Of a stretch of DNA of 64,000 bases, positions 1-11,201 are shown one piece after another. Both the position numbers and the translations under genes were made by a program. The notes under the pieces were generated by a model. That model did not search any database. It had not been told where the DNA came from and saw only the letters and a program-made list of their open reading frames with translations. Every line of letters begins with the position of its first letter. Position 1 is the first letter of the stretch. The DNA is from Botryotinia globosa (taxonomy: Eukaryota > Ascomycota > Leotiomycetes > Helotiales > Sclerotiniaceae). The stretch is taken from the NCBI GenBank assembly GCA_014898425.1, contig RCSZ01000005.1, positions 310,001 through 374,000 of the forward strand, read 5' to 3'.

Positions 1-590
1 CGGGGTACCTGAAGGTTGAGCTAATATGGACAACTGCCCCCCCATCCCACCATCCAGCTATCCACAACTAGCAAGTGGTAATAAATATCATCTACCGCAG
101 TTCTTGAAGTTTAATTCATCGGAAAATCGCTCAAGTTTCCCAGTTGATCTTACTCATACAATCATATTATTCGCCGTATTAACCTGCACAGCTATGCACG
201 ATAGCTAGTATTGGGAAGTTCCTTAACGTAAACTCAATCGGCTAATTATTCATTTCTTCACTTTGAGTCGTATATGCCATCTAATCCTGGTTTGTCTGCA
301 TTTCACATGTTGAAATCTTCAATAAAACATGTAAGTACCGAGGAAAGCCTCCTTGAGGCCCCTCATTATATATCCCTTTCAGGAAAAAAATTATGGGGGG
401 TGTTATAGTTTAGGGATTCCCCGCATCCGCAACAGCTAATGCATACCCCCGGTTAAATGCACCAGGAACTCCGCATTTTCACGTCTAGGATTGCTTTCCG
501 TTTCATGCCAAGATTTGGATTTACTGTGCTCGTAGAGCTTGCTCGCTGCTAAGGACTTGGGGACGTCGGATCATAATATAAGGAAAGAAC
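1..590. other. Intergenic, no gene recognised
   Basis: Only short open frames without signal peptide, domain or splice structure are present. The right part is the upstream region of the CFEM gene, with its TATA box at 591. Confidence 0.6.
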
Positions 591-597
591 TATAAAA
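591..597 (+). promoter_or_regulatory. TATA box of the CFEM gene
   Basis: A TATAAAA lies 113 bp upstream of the CFEM start codon. A C/A-rich leader without ATG follows, a normal layout for a strongly expressed fungal secreted-protein gene. Confidence 0.6.
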
Positions 598-703
598 GGG
601 TCAGAACTTCCACCTTGATCAACTGTCATCGCGCAATCTCAAAAGTCAATCACACAATAACATCATTATTCACCACATATATCTTTGATAAAAATCTGAA
701 ATC

Positions 704-1126
704 ATGAAGTTCTCATACGCTGCTATTGTTCTCGGAGCTGCCTCCGTCGTTTCAGCTCAAAGTGCTGCTTGTACAGCAGCTGTGGCCGCTGTGCCTGCTT
801 GCGGCGTAAGCCATCTCTTTCTTTACCTCAATTATGTTGGCCTCTACAACATTATCCCTTCGCTCTCAAATCTATCTCATCTATTCCCTTGCTTGATCTT
901 CTGTGTCAATTCTCAGTTCATCGTCTGACATTCATCCTAGGCTTCTTGCATCAACACAGCTGCTGCGACATATTGCGCCGCGGGCGACTACGCTTGTGAA
1001 TGCGCAGCTGCCACCTTTTCCAAGATTGAGAGTGACGCTACCAATTGCGTTCTTGCCGCTTGTGGGGTTACTGTCGGACAGCAAGTCTTGAGCGCTGCCA
1101 ATGGCATTTGTACCGCCTGTGCGTAA
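704..1126 (+). CDS. CFEM-domain small secreted protein, two exons
   Basis: Exons 704-805 and 941-1126 (intron 806-940, GTAAG..TAG) give 95 residues. Residues 1-18 are a signal peptide (hydrophobic core, VSA cleavage site). The mature part is Ala-rich and matches the CFEM eight-cysteine pattern: P-x-C-G-x2-C at C33/C37, C46, D50 before C53-x-C55, then C70, C75 and C91. C23 and C94 are extra. In characterised family members the Asp before the CxC contributes to haem iron binding. CFEM proteins act as haem/iron scavengers, wall proteins or host-interaction factors. No GPI signal or transmembrane segment follows the domain, so a freely secreted form is expected. The role in this organism is not known. 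The splice sites are unambiguous because both the reading frame and the cysteine spacing are restored. Confidence 0.9.
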
Positions 1127-2590
1127 GCTTGCACTTTTGTGGCCTATTGGTCATTCAAAGTCCTTGCATGGTTTGAGAGGATATGGTGGTGTTGGGTTTG
1201 AAGCAGAGCTATGTATGGTGTGGCTGTGGTTTGAATGGAATGATAATCAATGATTGAACCTCATGGGTGGATGATTGTTGTCCATTGAAAATGAAATTTA
1301 AAGTGTCCGAAAACCAGAAACAACTGAGGTCCCGCTGCCGTGCCTTCTCCAGAATCATACTTACTCAAGACGATCTGGCTACAGAGAATTCCATATTGCT
1401 CGGCTTAGAACACATGTAATAATTTTTGAAGTGACGCCTGACCCTTTGAGCGTAATAGACCTAGCGTAAACATAGCGCTAATCACTAATAACTCACACCT
1501 CTGCTTATGACATCATAACCTATAGATCAAACTCTTGCTATTGCTATATCATCTAACGCTTGTAACTATATCACTATATTTAAAAAGAATCAACAACGAC
1601 GAGAAGAGAAAGAAAGCTCGGAAGTGTGTCATACTCACAGTGTGTGGGATGTCAACATCCTTTCAATTGATCTACCGATGATGTATCTTACTATTTAATG
1701 TTCATCAGTGAAAGAAAGGGCTTGAAATATATTGCTTCGTTAATTAACATCGATTTTGATATATTGTTGATGAAATTTATTTCATTCAGGTCGAAAAACT
1801 TCGTTGAGGTTGGGCGCTAAATCAAGGTTTAGGGGCGAGGGGGCTAAAAATTAGGGCTACTCCCATGTTGGTGACACTAAAGTTTGAAGTAACAACCTCA
1901 CAACGACTGCCCATCTTAAATATCATCACATCGCCATCATTGTCGCCATCATTGTCACCATCATTGTCGCCATCATTATCAAGATTCCCATCATTCAATC
2001 TCTTTACTTTGGGTCACAACCGCCTCCAATCTTGTCACCATGTAATATGTGTCAATTCATTCCGCGAAGCAAATTTTGACCAGTGATTATTTACGATTGG
2101 GGTTAGGTATTCGACGAAAATTGTTTCCATATCATACTCAATAGTTTCAAGTCAAGATGAATACCAATTGCTATTCCACATGGAGCGATACTTGGTACTT
2201 TCTCCCGTCGTCTTGATTTGATATGCATTTTCCCAACATCATTTCAGCTTCTGTCAATGTTTGTTCTGCACTGGATTTTATTCCGCTTTATTCAGATCGA
2301 TCATCGTGCATATTTTTCTTTACCGGAAATCTTCAATGGAGTTAATTCAATTGCTACATTAATAGTCCTTCCGTCCCAATCAGAATTTACCCAATAAGTA
2401 AGCTTTCGGTATAGTTTTGTTGCGGGAACCGTCTTTCGCCATTGAGCCACGGAGAATTTGGTAAATTTGTGGGGTATCGTTGTAGTTGACGATGGAGCCC
2501 AGATTTGTGAAGATACTTTATCACACATCTTCACCCAGTTTTTGTTCATGAGGTTATTCTTATTTGCTCTCAAATACTACAGTTTGAGTC
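1127..2590. other. Intergenic, no gene recognised
   Basis: No coding structure was found. The only local feature is a short 12-bp tandem repeat near 1930-1980. The minus-strand open frames at 2301-2865 are antisense to the esterase start and its upstream region, without recognisable domains. Confidence 0.5.
1930..1980 (+). repeat. 12-bp tandem repeat (gccatcattgtc), about 4 units
   Basis: Four to five imperfect copies of a 12-bp unit containing ccatcattgtc stand in tandem. Unit changes are single transitions. It looks like an ordinary intergenic minisatellite. Confidence 0.7.
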
Positions 2591-3666
2591 ATGTTATCTA
2601 AATATTTGTTCGTCGTTCCTTTGTTGGTTGATAGCTGTATAGCTTTCCCGTTCCTAAACTCCTTTTCGCCTAGACAAACAGGAACCAAATATCTTTTTTC
2701 CTTGTGAGGGTAACCCAACTTTTTTGGAGGGACAGTATTAATCAATATTGCTAGCGGTGACTCGTACACAAGGACACTCTTCTCGATAACTGGTACGAAA
2801 CCTTCTGCAGAAAATCCGATTGGAAATCCTCCGTTTCCAGGCACTACAACAGATGCGGGTCTCAATTGGATCGATTATTTGGTCACCGCATACAATACCT
2901 CATTAACACTATCATATAATTTCGCTGTTGGAGGCTCAACAGTGGATAACAACGTCGTTCCTTCCATCACAAATGGTGCTAAATCGCTCGTCGAACAAAC
3001 AGCAATCTTCACTGCTAATCTTGCACCAAAACCTTCATATGCCCCATGGACTTCGGCAAATACGCTCTTCGCTGTATGGTTTGGTATCAATGATATCGAT
3101 CTCAGTTATACAAATTCTAATGAGAATACACTATTCACGGAGATCTTCGATACCTACTGGAAGCAGCTTGACATAATGTATTATCATGGAGGTAGAAATT
3201 TTGCATTGCTGACAGTACCACGTGAGTCTCTATCATGGTGCTTTATGCGACGATCATGAATCAAGAATTGACTGTAGTGAATAGCCACCAACAAGACCCC
3301 CAGAGTTCTAGGATTGAACAGTACTTCACAAGCGGCGTATGCCTCAAGCATTGCAACTTGGAATACTCTTGTCAAAAACACGGCCACTCAGTTCCAATCC
3401 GAAAGATCTGGGACTACTGTGAAAGTGATTGATACTTCGGTAAGTCAAAACTATGACCTAAATTTCCGTACATAACTCACACGGCTTCACAGATTCCCTT
3501 CAACACTGCCCTAAATAACCCAACAGCTTATGGTTCCCCAAATGCAGTTTGTTATAACACAAATGGAGTGAGTTGTTTGTGGTGGAACAGCTTTCATCCT
3601 GGTCAGGCGGTCCAAAAGTTGGTTGCTGCAGCATTTGCAGGAGCTTATAGTGGTACATTCTTCTGA
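2591..3666 (+). CDS. GDSL/SGNH esterase, CE16-type, four exons
   Basis: Exons 2591-2703, 2755-3221, 3285-3439 and 3493-3666 give a 302-residue secreted hydrolase of the fungal GDSL lipase/acetylesterase (CE16) type. Residues 1-18 or so form a signal peptide. Block I is FGDSY (nucleophile S41), created exactly by splicing at 2703/2755. The TGTKPS..NPIGNP stretch, the YNFAVGGSTVD block, the GIND block (N150, D151) and TVPPT (formed by the second splice) follow the family order. The catalytic His is in NSFHPG near residue 280. The position that is usually Asp three residues before this His is Asn277 here. Such enzymes remove acetyl groups from plant cell-wall sugars. Start choice: the first in-frame ATG, followed by a signal peptide. 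The exact substrate is not deducible. Confidence 0.9.
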
Positions 3667-4471
3667 TCATTGATCATCGTTGGAGATCTCAATGAGTGTA
3701 TGTTTTGCAACACAATTAGAAAGATAGAGCCCTTTCTTGTTTTAGCATATGGCATATGAGAAGTGAGACGATCAAAGTAATGGAACGAAATTTGGTGCAC
3801 ACGTGCTTTTCATGATTCTACTAGATCCTTCATATGATGATGAAAATTCATGTGAGTATCTAGACTTAAGTTCTCTCTCTTTTCTCATGGCTCGCAAGAC
3901 TAGATCATATCCGAAGTGTCGAGATGTAAGCCGTTCAGGGGCTAGAGAGCTCAGTAAGCTCGGATCCAAGACTTTCGCAGCCATTGGTCGTGCTCCCTAT
4001 TATCGAACAGTTCGTCATCGTTTCGCATTTACTGTAGCGCATGGTAGCAAAATTATCAAGCGCATTGGCAGTTAAAGAAAAACGGTAGTGAGAATGTTTG
4101 GAGCTCTTTGCACACGCTTCTTGATATTCTTTATATGATGTATTCTCTCGACTTTGTTGACTTACGTTCAATATCTGCCTCGTGGAAATCTTAAATTTAG
4201 TCTAGAGTGATTCTATCTTCGTAAATCATGAGTAGCGTGAGCATAAACCTCACCAGGGAGTCAAATACACCATGTGATTCATAATGTTCTCGAGAGAGAT
4301 CTGAAATCATTCTACATTTCCGTAGTTGATCATCTTACTACGGACTCTCATCCCAACTAGGGGACCTGTTCGTCGCTGTTCACGTTGGCGCATCTATGTC
4401 TTCTTTATCTATACATCCTGAGGTCCGCATTGTAAAACATATAGACTAGGTTATAGAATTTTGTAAACTGT
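3667..4471. other. Intergenic, no gene recognised
   Basis: This holds the 3' flank of the esterase and the upstream region of the small secreted-protein locus. Short open frames at 3772-4171 on both strands overlap each other and show no domain, signal peptide or splice logic. Confidence 0.5.
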
Positions 4472-4480
4472 TATATAAAA
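4472..4480 (+). promoter_or_regulatory. TATA box of the 4574 locus
   Basis: TATATAAAA lies about 95 bp upstream of an ATG with a signal-peptide-like start, with a C/A-rich leader between. This spacing resembles the CFEM gene's promoter. Confidence 0.5.
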
Positions 4481-4573
4481 AGCGCAATATTCCTTCCCAC
4501 CATTCTCTTTGTACATTCTTAATCTCACTGTGCAACACTCGACATCCACAAAAACGAAATCACTACCTCAGCA

Positions 4574-4869
4574 ATGTATTCCAGAACTCTAGCCTCGATG
4601 TCCCTCTTTCTCAACCTCGCTGCCACCGCGCCCCCCCAACCAATGTATGGATTTCAGAAAGTCAACTCAATCTCTAGAACGATTCTACATATTAAATTCC
4701 CTACGAAGAAATAACTCTACCCACCAACGGAACATGTACTAACCTTCCTCTTCCCGGCGCGCAATCAATTTCTGCAGCTATCACTGTTCCTGGCTGTATT
4801 CCTACTAGTATTTATTTATGTACTTGTTTTTGTCTGTTTGACATGAGTCCTGATATGGTGTCTGAATAG
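4574..4869 (+). pseudogene. Broken or unresolved small secreted-protein gene
   Basis: A TATA box and C/A-rich leader precede an ATG at 4574 that encodes a signal-peptide-like start (MYSRTLASMSLFLNLAATA). That frame ends at 4714. A second frame, about 4705-4869, encodes a Cys-containing segment (TNGTC..LPLPG..VPGC..) of a kind common in small secreted proteins. No GT..AG intron that I tried joins the two frames. A run of seven C at about 4631-4637 lies between them, so an indel there could be the break. Alternatives are a real intron with an unusual acceptor, or no gene. The family is not recognised. Confidence 0.3.
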
Positions 4870-5618
4870 TTTATGGGTTTACTTCTTTTGATTGTGGGGG
4901 TGATGATATTGTGGTTAGTAGTCCGATGTGGACGGGGTGTCTATTTGAGGACAATCATTTGTTTTTCTCTTTGAAAGTTGGGATTAGTTGTACTGTTGAA
5001 TGATTGGGAGATGTGCTCTAGGCACTTGGTAGAGTGGGAGGTTCATGCGTGCGTGGTTCTAAAATTCAAGGGGATGGCTTACAAAATACAAATTAGACCA
5101 GCTCCGACATATAACCAGTATAATATGATCTGTTTTCATCTGAGCCTTTCCCTAATGTCTCGATTCATCTCCTTAGACAACATGAATGGAAGGGGACAGA
5201 TATGATTGACGAATCTTATATACAGCAAAGAACCCTAGTTTTATTGATCGCTTCTTCAAGCTAATGAATACGCAATAAATAAATGTCACCCTTTTGTTCA
5301 CTTTCACTAGGTACCTACCTAGTATTAGAATCACACAAAATTATCTGAATAGTTCATGGGTGGAGCGATTTGATTGTGCTATCGTACTGCTAATTCCTGC
5401 TCTCGCACTGTTGTTCCTTCACAGCAAGCAGGCACATTGCCGTTTCTCGCCCCATTTCTACTAGCCGAATACAACCTCATTACAGATGGATATAAAGACT
5501 TATGTTCGCACGACTCTCTAACATACATTTCATCAAGCTTTGGTAAGTATGCTTCTGCTCGCCCCTTCATCCTCCCTGTGTCCTTCCACGATTTGTCTTC
5601 AGCGACTACCAGCTGCAT
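4870..5618. other. Intergenic, no gene recognised
   Basis: AT-leaning non-coding sequence. Open frames at 4978-5205 and 5374-5640 lack domain or signal features; the latter abuts the 3' end of the 2EXR gene. Confidence 0.5.
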
Positions 5619-6692
5619 TCATGATGAACTTCTAAGATAATCTTGGCGTGCATCCTCCAATGCTCTCTGCCAGCCAGGTCCGAGAATAACCTTTTGGAAC
5701 ATTGATTTAACCTCCGGAACGTGAAAAGGGGCTCCTGTAAGCTTTTCTATATTTCTCGCACAAATCGAAATACGTGAAAGTAGGAATTTGATCTCATCGT
5801 AGTACGCAAGCCTAGGAGCCGGGCTAAGATCGTAATTTTCGAAGTCTTGTAAGTCTTCAACATATCCCCATTGCAGGACTGTAATTGCGCCATGAAGACG
5901 GACTGGCTCGAAAAAAATCAGATCATCCTGTTCGCTGGCTTCAGAATGGTCTTTGAATACCACCGTCAATTCCTTCAGACTTGTAAAATAACAAAAAATG
6001 ACGGATATGAACTTGACAAAATCGATGTCATGTTTTTTTTCTCGACCCACTCCAGAAAACTCGGTAACCAGGACTTCTATGGCTAGGAATTTGACCTTTT
6101 CCCAATCTTTCCGTCTTCCACCATCTAGCCCATAAATCAGTGAATTGTAGAAACTCAGTTTATTGGAGTCAATGTGCATATCTCTATGACTAATAAAGAG
6201 AGTATCCAGCTCAAAATTAAAGAACACCATTGGCTCTGCAATTCCACATGCAAAGGAGTATGTTTTCTCCACGAGCATTCTCAAATCGTAGTTGACTGAC
6301 AATAATGCAGCAATGTTAGGGGGTAGAGACTGTGGCGAATACATGCCGATTAGGTTTTCATCCAGATCTCTTTGTGGTTCTTTCATATGCCAGTTAAATC
6401 CCCGATCAATCGAACCCTGTTCGTAGGGAGGTATCGTGGCATCAGAATTAATATTTCGAAAAAGATCCATGGCTCGTGATAAGGGGTCTGTAATCGATTG
6501 AGAATCTCCATTAATCTCCAGCCATTGTCGAATAGTCTGCTTTAACTTCCGCTGCTTGACCTTGATGATGCGACCCTCTGTAAGATTTTCAATTTCTTCA
6601 TCAATCTTGAGCTTCCATATCTTGAGTTGTATTTCGGTCGGAAGATCTTTGAAGAGATGAAATATCTGCGGACCACGTAGCACGGCGGACAT
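5619..6692 (-). CDS. 2EXR-domain protein, uncharacterised
   Basis: An intronless frame gives 357 residues from the ATG at 6692. An upstream in-frame ATG at 6758 would add 22 residues, but the MSAVLRGP start places the domain at the N-terminus as usual. The segment IFHLFKDLPTEIQLKIW is the hallmark of the fungal 2EXR domain (F-x-x-F-x-x-L-P-x-E-I-R-x-x-I-W). It is followed by a long helical region (about residues 30-60) and then by conserved-looking stretches such as PPNIAALLSVNYDLRML, where these proteins usually read P..LLhvNrEsR. The family is greatly expanded in leotiomycetes, and its function is unknown. No signal peptide or membrane segment is seen. Confidence 0.8.
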   Translation of the reverse strand: MSAVLRGPQIFHLFKDLPTEIQLKIWKLKIDEEIENLTEGRIIKVKQRKLKQTIRQWLEINGDSQSITDPLSRAMDLFRNINSDATIPPYEQGSIDRGFNWHMKEPQRDLDENLIGMYSPQSLPPNIAALLSVNYDLRMLVEKTYSFACGIAEPMVFFNFELDTLFISHRDMHIDSNKLSFYNSLIYGLDGGRRKDWEKVKFLAIEVLVTEFSGVGREKKHDIDFVKFISVIFCYFTSLKELTVVFKDHSEASEQDDLIFFEPVRLHGAITVLQWGYVEDLQDFENYDLSPAPRLAYYDEIKFLLSRISICARNIEKLTGAPFHVPEVKSMFQKVILGPGWQRALEDARQDYLRSSS

Positions 6693-9600
6693 GTTGCAAG
6701 AAAACTTGGCTTTGAGTCGGTGAGGTATTTGTTGTTTAGAAGTTTGATGTAGATACAATATCGAATTGGATATGCAATAAAGGTAAATGCAGGTCTAGAG
6801 AATCTGCCAGAGAGAGAAAGAGAGAGCTTATAACATGCACGAAGATGAACATACAACATAGCTAACCAGCTAGTCAGGATGGGAGCTTGTCCTCCGGTAC
6901 AGCCAATGGTCGTCATCTCTCGAGTTATGAGTACGGCATCACTTTGCGACGTACAGGATGCAAGACGTACATACCGTCGACTAAATAGCCGAGGAACTTT
7001 TATATTTGCCAACGGTCTTTCTCAGCTCATCCGTGAAGCCGTAGAGCTCCATATCTTGCCATCTCTTCACCCATACAAAGCCATTGTTCACACATTCGTC
7101 TGAAGCTTAAGCTCGTCTCTTCCTGACGTCTCGTTGATTAGACGCAGATATTGCCGTTCACCGCGCGTGAAAACTCTCCACAATTCGCCCTTAGGACAAG
7201 TTGCCCTAGATATAAGTAGATGATTACAACTCGCAAGTTATCTGCTCAAAAATCTCATATTTTGAGCTTGTACCGACAATTAGCGCATAGTACAATTTCT
7301 ATATCCATCACAGCCACAGCACAGAAATTTAAAGCCCCACACGTGTATAGTATGTCATCTTCGTTTTGATATATCTAATATCAACCTAATTAGGATCCAA
7401 TGAGTTAGAGACCAGAACAAGTAGGCTGGACAACACATCGGGGAAAAGTCTGCCAATGAACTACATCAAATGTGTGCCAGATGAGGACGATATGAGACCC
7501 CTAGAAAAGATGAAAGAGCGAAAATATGACCTGGAATCACAAGCAGTATGAGGGAAACCAAAAATAACTAGCAGATTTGGAAAAGAAAAAACTCAGGAGA
7601 TATTTCAAAAAATAAAAACTCCCAGAAGGAGAGATCACAAGCAAGAATACGTGGAAGTAAGCCTGGTGGCTCGCAGTGATAGGTCCAGCCAACGTATGAA
7701 CCCGATCGCTTGAGAAACAAGCCATTTCGGTGTCGAGGTCAGTCTCTCGGCGCACAGAATCACAAAATTGTCGGAGTAAATCTCCGGTTGCATCCAATCT
7801 AAGGTTATTTGTAAGTCTTGTTATGAGATGAGGTGTAATCAGGGGCTTATCATCAATTAAAACACATACTTTCGCATGTTTTAGTGAGAGCTTGGGGCTA
7901 ACTTAAGACGTGGATGCGTTATACTGTACTTGGACTATGGGGTTTTTATAAAACGCTTGCTAATAGATATTACTGGATAAAAAGCCCTTCGACCTACGGA
8001 GTGTTCTTCGGAGAAGATAAGAAGATCACTAACGTCGGATACATTATCCATCTAATGCCACCAGAGCATGAACCAAGTGACAAGATTTCCACACACGAGT
8101 GCCTTGATCACTCTGAATAGTAGAATGTCGATCAATTACAACATTAAACACACTACTGCAAGATTAGTTTCCGCTGCCATGTCATGCGTGTGTTAATGCG
8201 AGTCATCAATTACCCTAATCTCCAGCTTTAGGCAAATCTTCCACATTTTATATTATTGCCGAGCCCCCAGAACTACTAAAAACGATAACAGCGTTTCTAA
8301 ACATCTTTCAAGTCTTCTAGTGTGGTGGGGTGCTCTGATAGCATAGAGCTAAGAGCTTAGTAGGAACTTGATCTACAGGCTATGAGATAGCTAGATTGGA
8401 GAAGTGGGTAGTCTGGGATTTTCTTTATCTCGGGAGAGAATGGAACTAAGAGGAAATTATGCTTTCTAGAATATTGCTAGAATGTTGGTATACTAGGGCT
8501 AACAAAATCGTGTGCTTGAAATAAGAGTTATTTCTTCGTAAGTCTCTTGGTAGGATACTGATGAGAAGTTTAGGGAGATGTAGTCTTTCCTAGAACGTCT
8601 CTATAGTATGGATATAACGAAACCAAGAAATTCGAATGGTTCTTTAGGAAGCTCTTGTTTTGGAAGCGTCTTGGTATGATACAAGAAGATGTTTCGATTG
8701 TTGAGCCTTTTGTATATAAGAGGTGTATTCTCCGATCATTTGAGAAGAGTAAGTGCACTTCGAGCTATGTGAATCTTAACATAGATATCGATTCTCATGT
8801 CATTTATCCCATTCGTTTGTGTTGTTTTGCTGCATCGGCAAAGAGTAGCATGAGATGAGGGTGAATAATTTCCAAGCTACTGAAACAATGCTAACAACGT
8901 TTGAATAGCGGATGGTGGAAGCGTAGAGTTTGGAGGAAAGAGACCGTGGGCATTTAGGGAGAATAATCAGTTTCGCAGCTTGCGAACAACGGACACTCTT
9001 TGAGCCAACGTGATGATAGATCTCCAAGTCTTTTGGGCCTCACATCCATTTTTTTGTCAATCTGCAGATCTTGGTGATGTGAAGCTACGTATCTTAAGAA
9101 AAGGTGTCAGCTGATATTTCTCTAGCCACTCCGGCATTCTTTCTCATGAATTCTGACATCGGCAGAAATGCTAACGTTTAGCGAGTACCCAGGTAGAATA
9201 CCGATCTCATCAATTACTTCCAAGGAACCTGATTCTTCACCCTTTCTCCTCTGTTGTGAGATGGAGATCAATAGAATGTGGCTGTTCGTCATCACAACTC
9301 GTGAAGTACTCTAGGCTGACGTGGAGTAACACTGAAGTTTGAGTGTGATATTCGCACACAGCTAAGTTCTGAGATGCGATCAAAATCGTTAGTTGGTGTC
9401 GTCATATGATGACTTTGACGCAATCATTGAAGTATTCTATTGCGAAACTTCCAAAATATTGAGAGTTGAGAAGAGCCGTCCACAACCCTGACTGCAGTCT
9501 GAATTTGAAAGTAGCAAACTCATGATTGTCTGTGAAGTCGTGGTATAATCACAAGTTTGAACTGAGTTTAGAAATCGAAATAGGTTTGTCATAGAATTTA

Positions 9601-9859
9601 GTATCTCTGACGGGTTCAATTTGGGAAGTGAATGAAAGTAGGATATAACTGCAGAAACATTCATTTGTGCATATGAATTCCAAATTGTTAGCAGCTGAAT
9701 GTTTGACTTTGAGGAGATAGAGAATTGTGATTGTTCATTCGTTCGTTGGACTTGCGTCCATTCTGAGCATTAGATGCATGGTACTAAGATAAGCACCTTG
9801 CATCAAGTGTTCTCGTAAGTTCCTAAAAGGGCATTTTTGACTTCACTCACTGTTGCAAA
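6693..9859. other. Long gene-poor stretch
   Basis: About 3.2 kb of moderately AT-rich sequence without a convincing gene. The open frames (for example 7537-7797 minus, 9437-9664 minus, 8655-8858 plus) show no domain, signal peptide or coherent splice partner. No terminal repeats were found that would mark a transposon. Confidence 0.45.
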
Positions 9860-10159
9860 TAGGGATGGGCGAATTATATAATCTTGGGGATAATTATCTA
9901 AATCTATATTATCAGACTTTTTGAGGTATATAAAATATAATATTAAGTTTATACACATGTTTTTTGGACCAATAAAACCATCAGGATGAATGAAAGCGGG
10001 ATGTTTTTGGCAAAAGTTTTTGACGGGGTTTAATTTTCAATTTAATATATAGGATTTTAGGATTAGTCATGAATATAATACGATTTGACTAATATTACAT
10101 ATTATATTATATGAGTGACGAATATGCGATATTATATATTATCAAATCGCCTATCCCTA
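9860..10159. mobile_element. hAT-type MITE, 300 bp, perfect 8-bp target duplication
   Basis: The element starts TAGGGATGGGCGAATTATAT and ends with the imperfect inverse (complement TAGGGATAGGCGATTTGATA). It is flanked by identical 8-bp duplications GTTGCAAA at 9852-9859 and 10160-10167. An 8-bp duplication together with a TAGGG-type terminal repeat fits the hAT superfamily. The interior is AT-rich and non-coding. The termini resemble those of the larger hAT element at 36205-38625, which could have mobilised it. Confidence 0.9.
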
Positions 10160-10167
10160 GTTGCAAA

Positions 10168-10769
10168 TGAGAATTATCCTATAGATAGATCAATAAGACG
10201 GTGAACAACGTGTGCACGACGATGTAGAAAATATCCAAAAATCACACGAAAGTGACGTCGAAGCAGGTGGAGAACGTTCATGGATCTACTAATCTTGGCC
10301 CCGCCCCTACCACTGATCGCCTTCTTTAACGGTCTCGCCTCATACCGTGCATGCTGCACGTTAATCAAATTTTCAATCGCCTAGCGATCTCGCTGCGGCT
10401 CGGATATCCAAATCAAGTTTCGAGTCTGTTGGAATCCATACGGAAGTTTCCGACAAACTGACATTTGCAGTGACAATGCATATCGTTGGGGTGAACACTT
10501 TTTTAATTCTGGATTGTGCAAATCGGAGATCGAGGAAGTTCTTTATCTCTAGGTGTGGGTTATGTAATTGTATGCAGGGCACTTACCCATGTATGTATGC
10601 ATGTTATCCAGATTCTCGTAATCGACTGGTGCCAAGAATTCGCTGTAAATGCATTGCAGCGATTTGATGCATATGCCGTTCACAACGGAGCTGAGATGCA
10701 GCCCGATGAAAGGAGAAGGTATTATTGATATGAGATATTTTGGGTGGCAATGTATAAGAGAAAGAATAT
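10168..10769. other. Intergenic, upstream of the 8-Cys protein
   Basis: No gene is seen. The overlapping frames at 10373-10728 on both strands have no domain features. The right part is the promoter region of the gene at 10900. Confidence 0.5.
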
Positions 10770-10777
10770 TATAAATA
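10770..10777 (+). promoter_or_regulatory. TATA box of the 8-Cys secreted protein gene
   Basis: TATAAATA lies 123 bp before the start codon at 10900, followed by an A/C-rich leader. Confidence 0.55.
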
Positions 10778-10899
10778 CCTCGTGATATTACGACATTGAG
10801 AACATACAGATCAACAACACGACGTCAAGAACAGTATTAGGATATCCATTTCACGAGACTCCTCTCATATTCAGAAACGGATCCAAGAATTTAGTCAAC

Positions 10900-11201
10900 A
10901 TGCAATTCTCAACCATCTTTGCCATCTTCGCCGGCCTCACTCTTGTCGCTGCACGTCCAACAATTCCTGCTGCACTTCAAGCTCGCGTGGAGGAATGCAG
11001 TTGTTCTGATGCGCAAGGCGCTTATGCTGTCTGCTTATTGGAGAGGTGTGGCCATGGTTGCACAGATGAAGATTTCGCACCTTGTGTCGCCAGTGTTGGT
11101 ACGTCGCTGCTTAGATAATGTGAGATGTGTAACAATGCTGACTGTTTGCAGAGGCTGAATGTATCACGGATTGGACTACTTGCCCATTGCCACCTGCATA
11201 G
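10900..11201 (+). CDS. Small secreted protein with eight cysteines, two exons
   Basis: Exons 10900-11098 and 11152-11201 (intron 11099-11151, GTACGT..CAG) encode 82 residues. Residues 1-18 are a clear signal peptide (hydrophobic core, VAA end), with a possible short propeptide ending near Arg29. The mature part has eight Cys (33, 35, 45, 50, 54, 62, 70, 77) and is acidic. An even cysteine count, small size and secretion fit a disulfide-stabilised apoplastic effector-like protein, but no family is recognised. A TATA box lies at 10770. The splice is supported because it restores the frame and adds the last two cysteines before a stop. Confidence 0.85.

Noticed and set aside
2301..2865. Minus-strand frames of 90 and 101 codons
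   Set aside because: They are antisense to the esterase's first exons and upstream region. The plus-strand gene explains the sequence with matching splice sites and motifs.
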